Counted from the first letter of the stretch, positions 1 to 8,585 are shown. The stretch is 12,717 nucleotides of DNA from CAWEHT01 sp963808455 (GCA_963808455.1 CAWEHT010000002.1:1-12717); one strand, 5' to 3'. A program made the numbers and translations. The notes: generated by a model not told the origin, from the sequence alone.

Positions 1-183
1 CCCTACGGCTTGCAGATCGGTCACCGAGGCGCCAGCCAACTCCAGCAGGCGGGCCACTTCCGGCATCAGCTCGACCGTATGTTGCCGGCCGCTTCGCCAG
101 TTGCATTCGGCGAGCAGCCCCCTTTCCCCATCGTATAGGGCGACACCTGCCCACTGCGTCGAAGTATCGAGAGCTAACAGCAT
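1..183 (-). CDS. tsaB: TsaB, tRNA t6A modification protein, N-terminal 61 codons (runs off the window)
   Basis: TsaB is the catalytically inactive ASKHA-fold partner of TsaD; with TsaE it forms the complex that transfers threonylcarbamoyl to A37 of ANN-decoding tRNAs in the cytoplasm. Seen here: an ATG at 183 opens a frame beginning MLLALDTSTQWAGVALYDG, which matches the family N-terminus (LALDTST followed by a beta strand), then GRQHTVELMPEVARLLELAG, the usual H-[ST]-x-x-L-x-P-x-[IV] region. The frame stays open to base 1, so roughly three quarters of the protein lies outside. It follows tsaE by 41 nt on the same strand, the common tsaE-tsaB order. A weak AAGG lies about 12 nt upstream of the ATG, so translation may depend partly on transcription and translation from tsaE. 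No frameshift is seen in this part. Confidence 0.9.
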   Translation of the reverse strand, partial: MLLALDTSTQWAGVALYDGERGLLAECNWRSGRQHTVELMPEVARLLELAGASVTDLQAVG

Positions 184-224
184 TGAGTTACGAACCTTGC
201 GCGGCCATGCGTAAACCTGATCGG

Positions 225-751
225 TTACGGAAGCGCAGGCTTGCCGAGATCAGTTTGCCCGCCAGCCGCCGCTACCTGGCCGAGCTCCTCTACCAGCCTG
301 ACGAAATTGGCACCGTGGGCCATAAAGCACAGCCGCCGCCGGTCCTCCCCCAGGTAGGCAAAGTGGACTTCCAGGTAGCCCTCGGGAAGCAACTCCGCCA
401 CGCGCGCTCGGCCCATTCGATCACCACGATATCGTCACCCGCAACGAGATCCCCCAGCCCTACGTCCCACATCTCAAGGGGCGCGTCGGCCAGGCGATAG
501 CAGTCTACATGGTGCAGCGAATGGCCACCGGGCAAGGGATACTCGTTCACCAGGACAAAAGTCGGGCTGGTCACCACACACGTGATACCGAGGCCGAAGG
601 CCAATCCCTGGGTGAAAGCTGTTTTGCCAGTGCCAAGGTCACCGCTCAGGGCCAAAACATCGCCGGGCCGGAGCAGCCCGGCGCAGCGGGCCCCCAGCCG
701 CCGAGTGCCGGCAACGTCCGCAGTCTCCACGATCATATCACAAATTGCCAT
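225..751 (-). CDS. tsaE: TsaE, ATPase of the tRNA t6A complex (one apparent frameshift)
   Basis: P-loop ATPase that regulates or turns over the TsaB-TsaD complex in t6A synthesis. Seen: Walker A GDLGTGKT at residues 37-44, the SPTF switch motif at 62-65, HVDCYRL at 81-87 and IEWAER at 111-116, all in family order. After IEWAER the frame changes; the continuation VAELLPEGYLEVHF is in a different frame and ends at the stop at 225. The join falls in an alternating CGCGCG run (401-406). Removing one GC unit restores ERVAELLP, the expected family sequence, and a 174-residue protein, a normal length. Left as it is, the first frame would end at 290 with an unrelated tail. The start chosen is the ATG at 751, only about 3 nt below the predicted transcription start; Met6 (736) is the alternative. 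tsaB follows 41 nt downstream. Confidence 0.88.
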
Positions 752-760
752 TCTCGAGCC

Positions 761-788
761 ATTATAGCGCGAGCCGGGCCGGAATCAA
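761..788 (-). promoter_or_regulatory. Predicted sigma70-type promoter of tsaE-tsaB
   Basis: On the minus strand TTGATT (788-783), a 16-nt spacer, then a perfect TATAAT (766-761). Transcription would begin near 754, about 3 nt before the tsaE ATG at 751, leaving almost no leader. The hexamers are seen directly; promoter use and the start site are inferred. Confidence 0.72.
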
Positions 789-803
789 AAGCTTATTTGA
801 CCC

Positions 804-832
804 TTGAGCGCAGCCTCCAGCAGTGGTATGAT
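804..832 (+). promoter_or_regulatory. Predicted extended -10 promoter of the phosphoesterase gene
   Basis: TTGAGC (804-809), a 17-nt spacer, then TATGAT (827-832) preceded by TG at 824-825, giving an extended -10 (TGGTATGAT). The predicted start near 839 leaves a leader of about 36 nt with GGAG at 867-870. Its -35 lies 15 nt from the -35 of the divergent tsaE promoter. The overlap with the -35 argues against using the in-frame TTG at 804 as a start codon. Confidence 0.7.
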
Positions 833-875
833 GCATTCGTCCATCGATTCATCGGATGCACCTCATGGAGCGGCA

Positions 876-1634
876 ATGCGGGCCTTGGTAATATCGGATG
901 TCCACGGCAACCTGGCGGCGCTGGAGGCCGTCCTTGAAGACGCCAGGCGATTCGCCTATCAATCGGTCTGGTGCCTGGGTGATACGGTCGGCTACGGGCC
1001 CGAACCCAACGAGTGCGTGGGCCGCATTCGCGACCTCAAAGCCACTTGCGTGGTCGGCAATCACGACTGGGCGGTCCTCGGGGGCATGGACGTCGAAGAT
1101 TTCAATACCGAGGCGAAACGCGCTGTACTGTGGACGCGTAGCCAGCTGAATGCAGACAACCTGGCCTGGTTGCGCACGCTGCCCGCGAAGCCGGTGACCT
1201 GCGACGAGTTCACCCTCACTCACGGCAGCCCGCGCGACCCGGTCTGGGAGTACGTCCTTTACCCCGCCACGGCGCGCGCCAACTTCGACTACTTCGCCAC
1301 GCCCTTCTGTCTGGTTGGCCACACGCACGTGCCGGCGTTGTACACCCGGCAGGACGGCGACGGCAACGTGCGCGCGCTCGTGCCGGCGGCCGACCAACGG
1401 ATCACCCTTCACCGTTCCCTGGAAGCGGGGGCCAGGTTGCGTGCCATCATAAATCCCGGAAGTGTCGGCCAACCGCGCGATAACGATCCCCGCGCGGCTT
1501 ACGCGATCCTCGACACGACCGAGGATACCTGGCTGCCACGCCGTGTGCCATATCCCATCGAGATCACGCAAAACCACATGCGACAGGCCGGTTTGCCCGA
1601 ACGCCTGATCGTGCGGCTCGCCTACGGCTGGTAA
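876..1634 (+). CDS. Calcineurin-like metallophosphoesterase (YfcE/MJ0936-like), 252 aa
   Basis: Predicted cytoplasmic metal-dependent phosphodiesterase or phosphatase; the physiological substrate cannot be read from sequence. All binuclear-metal motifs are present in order: ISDVHGN near residue 6, GDTVGYGP near 39, GNHDW near 66, THGSPRD near 118 and GHTHVP near 152, then NPGSVGQPRD, typical of the Metallophos_2 branch. The start is the ATG at 876: it begins the beta strand that always precedes DVHGN (MRALVISDVHGN) and has GGAG five nt upstream; in-frame codons further up fall inside the promoter. The gene is intact and of normal length. It is transcribed divergently from tsaE and convergently with uvrC, whose stop lies 41 nt away. 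I see no strong bidirectional terminator between them, only a 4-bp TGGT/ACCA stem overlapping the stop codon. Confidence 0.92.
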   Translation: MRALVISDVHGNLAALEAVLEDARRFAYQSVWCLGDTVGYGPEPNECVGRIRDLKATCVVGNHDWAVLGGMDVEDFNTEAKRAVLWTRSQLNADNLAWLRTLPAKPVTCDEFTLTHGSPRDPVWEYVLYPATARANFDYFATPFCLVGHTHVPALYTRQDGDGNVRALVPAADQRITLHRSLEAGARLRAIINPGSVGQPRDNDPRAAYAILDTTEDTWLPRRVPYPIEITQNHMRQAGLPERLIVRLAYGW

Positions 1635-1675
1635 CGGAACCATCCGCCGGGGCACGCCGTCATTGAATGTGCATA

Positions 1676-3566
1676 TCACAGGTTCTCGCGCACCTGCCTG
1701 GCCGCCGCAGCCGTCATTCCCGGCACGGCGGCCAGCTCTTCCATAGAGGCGCCGCGGATGGCGTCGATGGAGCCGAAGCGGCTGAGCAGCGCTTTGCGGC
1801 GCACCGGGCCGATGCCCGGGATGGCATCCAACTGCGAGGCCACCGCGGCCTTGCCGCGCTCGCTCGCGGTGGAAAGTGATCGCGAAACGATGCGCCTCAT
1901 CGCGCGCACGCGCTGCACCAGGAAGAGGCCCTGGCTGCCGGGCGGCAGCAAGACCGAGTCGGGGCGGCCCGGCAGGAACAGCTCTTCCCGTTGTTTTGCC
2001 AGCCCCGTGACCGGCACGACCTCCGTCAGCTCGAATTCGGCCAGGACGTCCACTGCCACACCCAGCTGCCCTTTGCCGCCGTCCACGATGAGCAGGTCGG
2101 GCAAGATCTTCCAGGCCGCGTTCGACTTGCGGGCCTTGCTGCCCGGGTCTGGCACCGCTGCTTCGACGGCCCGGCGGAAGCGTCGGCGCAGCACCTCGCG
2201 GATCGAAGCGAAGTCGTCGGGCTCGCCAAGCGCGCCCTTTTCCATGCACCTTAAACCGCCGGTAGTCGCTCTTGCACGGCGCCCCCTTGGCGAAAACCAC
2301 CATGCTGGCCACGGTGTTGGTGCCCTGCAGCGTGGAGATGTCGAAGCACTCGATCCGGCTGGGCGGCTCGCTCAGGCCCAGCGCCTCCCTGTAGCTGCGT
2401 CAGCCCTTCCGTCTGGCGGTTCGTATCGGCCTGCCATTGCGCTTGCAGGGTCGTCAGCGTGGCTGCCGCATTCTCCGCGGCCATTTCCACAAGCTGGCGC
2501 TTGGCTCCCTGCTTCGGCGCCAGCACCGTCACCTTGCGCCCGCCCCGCTTGCTGCGGAGCCACTCCTGGATGATCTGGCGCTCCTCGATGCTCTGTGGCA
2601 AGAGGATCTGGTCGGGCACGTAGGCTGCCTCGCTGTAAAACTGCTTGACGAAGGCGGCCACCAGCTCGCCCTGTTGCTCCGTCGAAGTGCCGTCCAGCAC
2701 GAAGCTTTCCCGCCCGATCAGCCTGCCGCGGCGGATGAAGAACACCTGGGCACAGGTTTCTCCCGTACGGGCGTCCTGGGCAAAGGCGATTACATCCTGG
2801 TCCTCGGCCCTGGTGCTGACGATCTTCTGCCGCTCGACGATCTGGCCAGCGGCGCGGATCTTGGTCGCGCAGCTGGGCCGCGCTGCTCGAAGCGCAAGCC
2901 CTCGGCAGCCTCTTGCATCTCGGACGTCATCTTGCCCAACACCGTCTCGCTGTCGCCCTCGAGGAAGTCGCACAGCCCCTCCACGATCGCGCGGTAGCCC
3001 TCCCGGTCAACTGCCCCGATGCACGGCCCGGCGCAGCGCTTTATGTGATAGTACAGGCACGGCCGCGGGTCCTGCCCTGTGATGGTGCGGTTGCAATCCA
3101 GGTAAGGGAAGACGCGCCGCAGGGCATCCAGCGTCTGGCGCAGCGCTCCGGGGGAGGCAAACGGCCCATAGTAGCGTGCACCATCCGATTCCATGCGGCG
3201 GACGATGCTGATCTTGGGGAAGTCGTCTTGCCAATGGACCTTGAGGTAGGGATAGGTCTTGTCGTCGCGCAGCCTGACGTTGAAGCGTGGCCGGTGGCGC
3301 TTGATCAGCTCGTTCTCGAGGATCAGCGCTTCCAGCTCGGTGTCGGTCACGATCCAGTCGAGATCGGCCACCTCGCCGACCATGCGCCGGATGCGCGGCT
3401 CGTGGCGCGCCGAAATCTGAAAATAAGAACGCACGCGGTTCCGCAGCACGACGGCCTTGCCGACGTAGATTACTGCCTTGCCGGCGTCGCGCATGAGATA
3501 AACGCCCGGCCGTTCGGGCAATGTATCGAGCTTTTGCTCGAATTCGACAGGAAAAGGATGGTTCAC
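1676..3566 (-). CDS. uvrC: UvrC, excinuclease ABC subunit C (several apparent frameshifts)
   Basis: UvrC makes both incisions around a lesion in nucleotide excision repair with UvrA and UvrB. Seen in order: GIY-YIG nuclease (PGVYLM at 20-25, VIYVGK at 32-37); a four-Cys set at 158, 170, 178 and 182 (CLYYHIKRCAGPC), matching the UvrC iron-sulfur ligands; the UVR motif starting GLRFEQ; the RNase H-like nuclease with CFDIS and LLIVDGGKGQ carrying the two aspartates and EAHRFAITFHR carrying the histidine; and a C-terminal helix-hairpin-helix pair (LDAIPGIGPVRRKALL, LAAVPGMTAAAARQV). The reading frame changes near 2882, 2863, 2387, 2246, 1901-1906 and 1858-1865. Removing surplus bases (1, 1, 1, 1, 2 and 4) gives about 626 residues, normal for the family, with every catalytic residue kept. 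The start is GTG at 3566. Convergent with the phosphoesterase gene. Confidence 0.93.
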
Positions 3567-3572
3567 GCCGCA

Positions 3573-3601
3573 ATTTTAGCACGCGTGTTTGGCGGGGTCA
3601 A
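3573..3601 (-). promoter_or_regulatory. uvrC: Predicted uvrC promoter, apparently giving a leaderless mRNA
   Basis: On the minus strand TTGACC (3601-3596), a 17-nt spacer and TAAAAT (3578-3573). Only 6 nt separate the -10 from the GTG start at 3566, so transcription should begin on or next to the start codon. The -35 overlaps the TGA stop of the preceding membrane-protein gene. No Shine-Dalgarno sequence precedes the GTG. I see no LexA or DinR-like box. Confidence 0.72.
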
Positions 3602-6581
3602 CGACTCCCTTTGCCGGGGGCTTGCACTCCAAGGACGACCTGGTCTCCCGGCTGCCGGTCGCCGCGCGCTCCGATCACCGGAGCGCGCTGGCCGTCCGCC
3701 AGCGTGTAGAGCCCCAGCATCAGCTTGAGGCCGGCGGGGCTCGTCCCGGCCGGCAGCGCGATACGATGCTGGTCCACGACCACCTGTCCCACTGCCCAGG
3801 ATGAGCTTGGGTACCAGCCGCGCAGCGGCGGGCCGTCGCCCTGCGCGATCAGCTTGCCGTTCGCATCGGTGACGTGCAGGAAGATGGAATAATCGACGGG
3901 CACCGGCGCCGTCGCCTGCCAATCGAGGGTCACGTCCACCGCTGGCCCCACCGCGTCGGCCTGCGCCTGATAGCCGGCGAGGCGCACGGCCGGGCCGAGG
4001 CGATAGGGCTGATCTGCCCCCGGCAGTGACGCCGCTGCCACAGGCTGCCGCTCGAGGATCCTGACTTGCCCCAGGCTGGCTAACTGCCCGCCGCCGGCCA
4101 GAGGCACCAGCTTATTGCCCTCGCTGACAGGCCTGCCCGGAGGTCGGCGACGACCGGCGGCGAGCCCGCGGGCACGGCTAGCTGGTAATCATCGACCACA
4201 TAAAAGCCGCTGATCCAGCCCACGATCGGCTTGTCGCCGGGGTTGAGCTTCGTCTCGTTGGCCCAGGTAACGTCCCCGGTAATGGCGTCGAGGTGCACGA
4301 ACGGCTGCGCGTTGGCGACATGCGGTTGCAGCCCCCGCCAGTAGAGACGGATTTCGAGCTCGTCGCCCTGGCGTACCTCGTTCGCCGAAAGGTCGTAGCC
4401 CAGCAGTTCCACGCCGTCGGCAAAGGTCGCGTGCACGGGATGCTGCATCGCCGCCGGGCTGTCCTCCGGAGAGCGCTCGCGGAACCGGCAGCGTCAGCGG
4501 GCCGACGGCCCCGATCTTGAGCAGCGCCACGATCAGGATGACGCACCCCAGGCTCACGCCTGCCTGGTCCGCGAAACGCCACGGCGGCCCGGAGCGTGCG
4601 CCGAAGCGGCGAGGCCGGGCCGGTGCTCCCGGGTCCGTTGGGGGCGATTCCCCCCTGGGCGGCGTGGCGCCTCGCGGGCTGTGGCTGCAGGCGCGGTAGC
4701 TCGGGCTTCTTGGCCTTCGCGCTTCGTGTGCTTCGCGGTGCCTCGCGATTTCGTGGTCCAAATGCGCGGGGTCCAGAGCTTCCTGCGCCGCCACGCCCAG
4801 CTCGCGGCCACAGCCATCACGGCGGCTCCCGCCACGCCTGCCGCGGCAGCCCGGTCGGGCGTGGCGCCGAAGGCCAGCGCGATCTCGTGCTCGCCCGCCG
4901 GCACAGGCACCTGGATCTCTCCATAGGGGCCGCCCGGCCCGGCCGGCACCGGGTGGCCGTCAACCCATGCCCGCCAGCCGGGGAAATAGAAGCGTTGGAT
5001 GCGGACGGTTGCCCCCGCGGTGAGGCTGACGCGGTACCGATCCCCCAGCCCGCTGCCCGGCAGCGACTGCGCCTGGCTGCCGGCGGGCAGCGAAGCGATG
5101 TCCAACCTCGACGGCGCCAGGCCGGCGGCCAGGGCCTGGGCGAGCCCTTCCGGCGGGTTAGGGTCCTGGACCCAGCGTGGCAAGTATTCGTTGGCGCTGG
5201 CCGTCCCACGCGCCCCGCCCTGCAGCTCGTAGCGGGCGATGTCGGCGACGCCCGGCTCCGGTGCCGGCGCAAAGGGGCGCGGGAACAGATAGGCCGCGAT
5301 GCTCAGGGGGATCAGCACCAGCAGCAGCGCGGCAACTGCCACGCGTGGCTTCTCCGGCAGCAGGCAGAGCCAGCTGCCGCCGAGGATGGCTGCCCACAAC
5401 AGCGCCGGGCCGAGCAAACGCCAGGGGAACGCGATGTCCTGCGCCAGCGGCAGGTTGACCCAGATGGGCGCTGCGCCGGGCAGGATGAGCGCAAGGCTGG
5501 CCACGAGCAAGGCGCCGGCGCCGAGCAGCGCCACGCCCCCCTGCTGGACGGTCCAACCGCTATAGGGAATAGGGAACAGGGAATAGGGAACAGAACCGTT
5601 CGCGATTCGCGGTTCCTTGTTTCCCTTGCTTTTCCTTGTAACCCACCAGATCCCGGCCAGCAGCCCTGGCAAGGCCAGCACGGCCTGGGCGATGCCCAGG
5701 CTGTTGGGCATGGGCGGGTTCAGCGCCGCGTCATCCTGGATCGCCGGCAGCGCCAGCAGGTCGCGCAGCGGCAGCAGGTTGAGCCCCACGTTGAAGGAGC
5801 CCGCGCCGATGGCGCCGAAATTGACGTCGTGCATCTCGACGAAGGCGGGCAGCCAGTAAGGCGCGCTCAGCGCCAGCGCCAGGACGAATGCGCCGCAGAC
5901 GGCGGCCAGCCGGGGACCCGCCGAGCGCCTCTCGCCGGCAGCGATCAGGATCAGGCTGAAGATGCCTAGCGAAGGAAATGCCAGAAAGGCGCTGGGGTGA
6001 TGGGCATACACCAGCGCGGCCATGGCGGCCCCGGCGGCGATGGCCCGGCCCAGGCCACCAGCGCGGGCGGCGCGGACCAATAGCCAGGCGCACCACGGCA
6101 GCCAGGCCAGTGCCAGCAGCTGCGAGATGTTGCCCTGCACGAAGAGCTCGCGCCAGCGAAAAGGGGCGTACAGGTATAGGGCCGCGCTGACCAGGGCGGC
6201 CGGCCCCGTGGCCGACCTGGGCCAGCGGGCAGGCAGCAGGTCCCGCGCTGCCAGATAGGCGCCTGTTGGGTACAGGAGAAGCGCGCCTGCCTGGAGCACC
6301 ACGATGCCGCGCACTGCGCCGAGGCCGGTCAGCGCCAGCCAGGCCGCCAGGAGATGGGCCCCCGGGGCGTAGAACTCGAAGAAAGGGTAGCCGAAGCCGA
6401 GATAGAAATCAGGCGCCCAGCGCGGATAGAAAACGCCCACGCGCAGCAGCCGGATGACCTCGAGCGTGCGCAGCAAATGCACCTGGCCGTCCGACGTGTT
6501 GGGCATGCCCGGCTGCACGATCGAGACGATCGGTATGAGCGCCAACAAAGCGGAGCAAATCAGCCAGACGTCAACATCCAT
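3598..6581 (-). CDS. Polytopic membrane protein, 6-pyruvoyl-tetrahydropterin-synthase-related / GT-C-like, with two C-terminal beta-sandwich domains
   Basis: A long integral membrane protein of a family found in Chloroflexota and relatives; despite the name it is not a pterin enzyme, and its likely role (inferred from GT-C-like architecture) is handling of lipid-linked sugars. Seen: the N-terminal signature TSDGQVHLLRTLE (29-41) and PRWAPDFYLGFGYPFFEFY (53-71), about ten hydrophobic segments to about residue 420, an extracytoplasmic YfhO-like domain with FYFPGWRAWVDG, then a last membrane segment (LGCVILIVALLKIGAVGP). The tail holds two related beta-sandwich domains beginning VELLGYDLSA (about 4410) and VRLAGYQAQA (about 3990). 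Frame changes occur at about 4570-4700 (place uncertain), 4487 and 4128; corrected length about 992 residues. Two repeat-like insertions lie inside. It starts 3 nt after the solute-binding protein gene, implying co-expression. If the frame changes are real, the tail is lost. Confidence 0.72.
4714..4757. repeat. Degenerate tandem repeat of TTCGTG/TTCGCG units (about 9-nt period)
   Basis: Five units, CTTCGCG, CTTCGTGTG, CTTCGCGGTG, CCTCGCGAT and TTCGTGGT, follow each other on the plus strand. From general knowledge this resembles the dispersed CTTCGTG-type short repeats found between genes in many environmental bacteria. Here it sits inside the linker between the YfhO-like domain and the final membrane segment of the membrane protein, in the same 130-nt stretch where the reading frame is lost. 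Confidence 0.55.
5561..5640. repeat. Hairpin-forming repeat element inserted in frame in the membrane-protein gene
   Basis: Four perfect alternating 7-mers (GGGAATA, GGGAACA, GGGAATA, GGGAACA at 5565-5592) are followed by an inverted repeat (GAACCG at 5593-5598, CGGTTC at 5610-5615) and a pyrimidine-rich arm (TTCCTTGTTTCCCTT) that imperfectly complements the 7-mers. The whole can fold into one long imperfect hairpin, as small mobile repeats do. On the coding strand it reads as a polar loop containing VPYSLFPIPYS at about residues 314-340, between two membrane segments, without breaking the frame. The AT content is clearly above that of the surrounding gene. Confidence 0.65.
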
Positions 6582-6584
6582 GAC

Positions 6585-8556
6585 TCACTTGCTCAGGGTC
6601 CACTCCCAGGCATTCCATCCATCCCCGGCATAAGGGGTCGGGCTCGGCTTCCAGCCGGCAAACCCCACGCGGGAGACGTAGGGCACCGCGTTGGCGAACA
6701 ACGGGATGGCCGGAGCTTGCGCCGTCCAGATCTGGAAGAACTGCTGGATGTAAGGCTTGCGCCTGTCCTGGTATGGGGCCACCGCCGCGTCGAGCTCGGA
6801 CTTCCGAAGCGCAGCATCGGCGTCCTTGTCGCAGAAGCCCGGGTAGTTCTGGCCGATCCAGCCGTTGTCCGCTGTAGGGACGGCCTGGCATTCGTAAAGC
6901 GGGCCGAAGATGGCGTCGTCGCCGAGCACCCAGGTGTAGATGGCGGCGTCGAAGGAACGGCATTGCAGCGGGCCGCCCGCGCTGCACGGGGCGAACAATT
7001 CGCGCCCGTAGCGGAACTCGAGGTTCACGCCGACATTGATCGCCTGCCATTCTTTCTGGAGGCTCTCGGCCAGCGCCTCGCGGTCGGCGGCCTCGGTCGT
7101 CTGCAGGGTCAGCTCGAGCGTTTGTGTGACGGGCTGCGTCCCCGTGATCGCTTGCGTCGCGGTGATCTCCTGCCCGTTCTGAGTCGGCGCTTTGATGCAG
7201 GGCAAAGCGTGGCAATCCCAGCCGTCATCGGCCAGGATCTGTCTGGCCTTGGCGGGATCGAAGCTGTAGCGCGTGTACTGGTCCGTATAAGCCCAGGAAT
7301 CCTCCGGGACGGGAAGGCCGCCGGCGGGCCGCACGCCGAAGTAAAGCTGTTCGGCCAGCGTCCACGCGTCGGTGGCATAGGCCAACGCCTGGCGGACCTT
7401 CACGTCGTCCAAAGGCGGCTTGCTCGTGTTCAGGTCGATGTGCTCCCAGCGCGTAGCCGGCCCGCCAGTTGACCTGGTAATCGCCCGCGGCCTGGAGCCT
7501 GTCCAGCGCGGGCGCGTCGGCTGCGCTCAGCGGGCTGGCGCTGGTCACCGCGTCGATCTTGCCCTGCGCCAGGGCCGAGATGATCGCATGGGAATCGGTG
7601 AAGAAGCGATAGACGATGTTGGAGATCTGGGGCGTGCCGAGCGGGAAGGGCTGATCGCTCTTGACGAGGTCCAGCTCCTGGCCCGGCTGCCAGGTCTTGA
7701 CGACGTATGCTCCGTCGCCCATGACCAGCCTGGAGGTCGCCTGATCCGAGGCCTGGTCTTTCGCCGGGACCTTGCCCCAGGCGGCGGAAGGCAGCCAGCC
7801 GACATTGGCCCAGTAAGTCGGGTCAACGACCGGCCCGGACTGCTGGTCGTAGCCGCCATCGATGTAGTCTTGCTGATACTGATCGAAGGGCACTGTTCCG
7901 GTGAGGGTGCCGGCAGCCGCCGCCTTGGCCTGGTTCTCGCTCAACCAGTCAACCTGGATGGTCGCAGGGTCAACCGCCTGCACCTGATAGAGCTTCTCGA
8001 CCTCGCTGCGATCCGCGGCCGGCAGGTCGGGGTCCATGTAATCCTTCCACCAATAGACCGCATCGGCGGCGGTGACCGGGGTGCCGTCGGTCCAGCGCCA
8101 ACCCTTGCGGATCTTGTAGGTGATCTCGAGACGCTGATCTGCCCCGCTGCCCGCCATGACGGCCCCACCGTTGGCGAGTGTCGGGACCGTCTCGCAACCC
8201 AGAGCGACCCATCCCTCATTCTGATCCTGGCCCAGGCAACCAGGCGCGATGGTGCTGTAGATGACGCGCCGGGCCGGCGAGGAGTCGATGAGCGGATTCA
8301 TGGTCGTGGGCTCCTGCACCGCCAGCACGAGCGTATCGGCGGGGCTGGCCGGCTGCCTGGTGGGTACCGGCGTGGGCAGGGCCGGCGTCGCCGTGACCGG
8401 CTCCTGCACCACTTCAGTCTGGACGCGGGTGACCGTTTGCGGGACCACCCGGGTCTGCACGATGATCTGCGGCGCGTTCCCGGCGCAAGCCGAGAGCATC
8501 ACGGCGCTGCCTGCAATCGCGACAATTGTGGAAACAAAGCTGGCTGCTTTGGGCAA
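6585..8556 (-). CDS. Family 5 extracellular solute-binding lipoprotein (oligopeptide/dipeptide type), one apparent frameshift
   Basis: Predicted lipid-anchored binding protein of an ABC importer for peptides or similar solutes. Seen: a signal peptide of about 20 hydrophobic residues ending in lipobox LSAC (Cys24), a Thr/Val/Pro-rich linker, then SBP_5 features: DTLVLAVQEPTTMNP, ITYKIRKGWRWTDGTPVTA, AYVVKTWQPGQELDLVKS and WEHIDLNTSKPPLDDVKVR followed by QALAYATD. The frame changes in that last stretch at 7449 (one surplus base after TACGCG); corrected, it is 656 residues, within the family range. The start is TTG at 8556, preceded by AGGAGA with a 4-nt gap; upstream codons in the same frame lie in the leader. 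No permease or ATPase genes are next to it; instead the membrane-protein gene follows 3 nt downstream. Transport partner and ligand are therefore unknown. Confidence 0.9.
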
Positions 8557-8560
8557 GTTA

Positions 8561-8566
8561 TCTCCT
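8561..8566 (-). promoter_or_regulatory. Ribosome binding site fixing the TTG start of the solute-binding protein
   Basis: AGGAGA lies 4 nt upstream of TTG at 8556 on the minus strand. It selects this unusual start, which places the signal peptide exactly at the N-terminus. Confidence 0.8.
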
Positions 8567-8585
8567 GTGGTGGTTGCCTCTCGGG

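Noticed and set aside
804..875. Upstream TTG start for the phosphoesterase
   Set aside because: It would add 24 residues unlike the family and lies on the -35 hexamer; ATG at 876 has GGAG at the right spacing.
1635..1675. Bidirectional terminator between the phosphoesterase and uvrC
   Set aside because: Only a 4-bp stem and no T-run on either strand.
849..2312. A 487-codon minus-strand frame running through uvrC and under the phosphoesterase gene
   Set aside because: Only two short pieces (MASMVVFAKGAPCKSDYRRF and EAHRFAITFHR) are real; they belong to uvrC between its frame changes. The remainder is antisense to the phosphoesterase.
5565..5592. CRISPR-like array from the 7-mer repeats
   Set aside because: Units are 7 nt with no spacers, and the stretch is a translated tandem repeat.
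4596..7472. Long open frames on the plus strand opposite the membrane protein and the solute-binding protein
   Set aside because: They are Arg/Gly/Ala-rich, show no domain pattern or ribosome binding site, and lie opposite genes with clear homology. They follow from high GC content.
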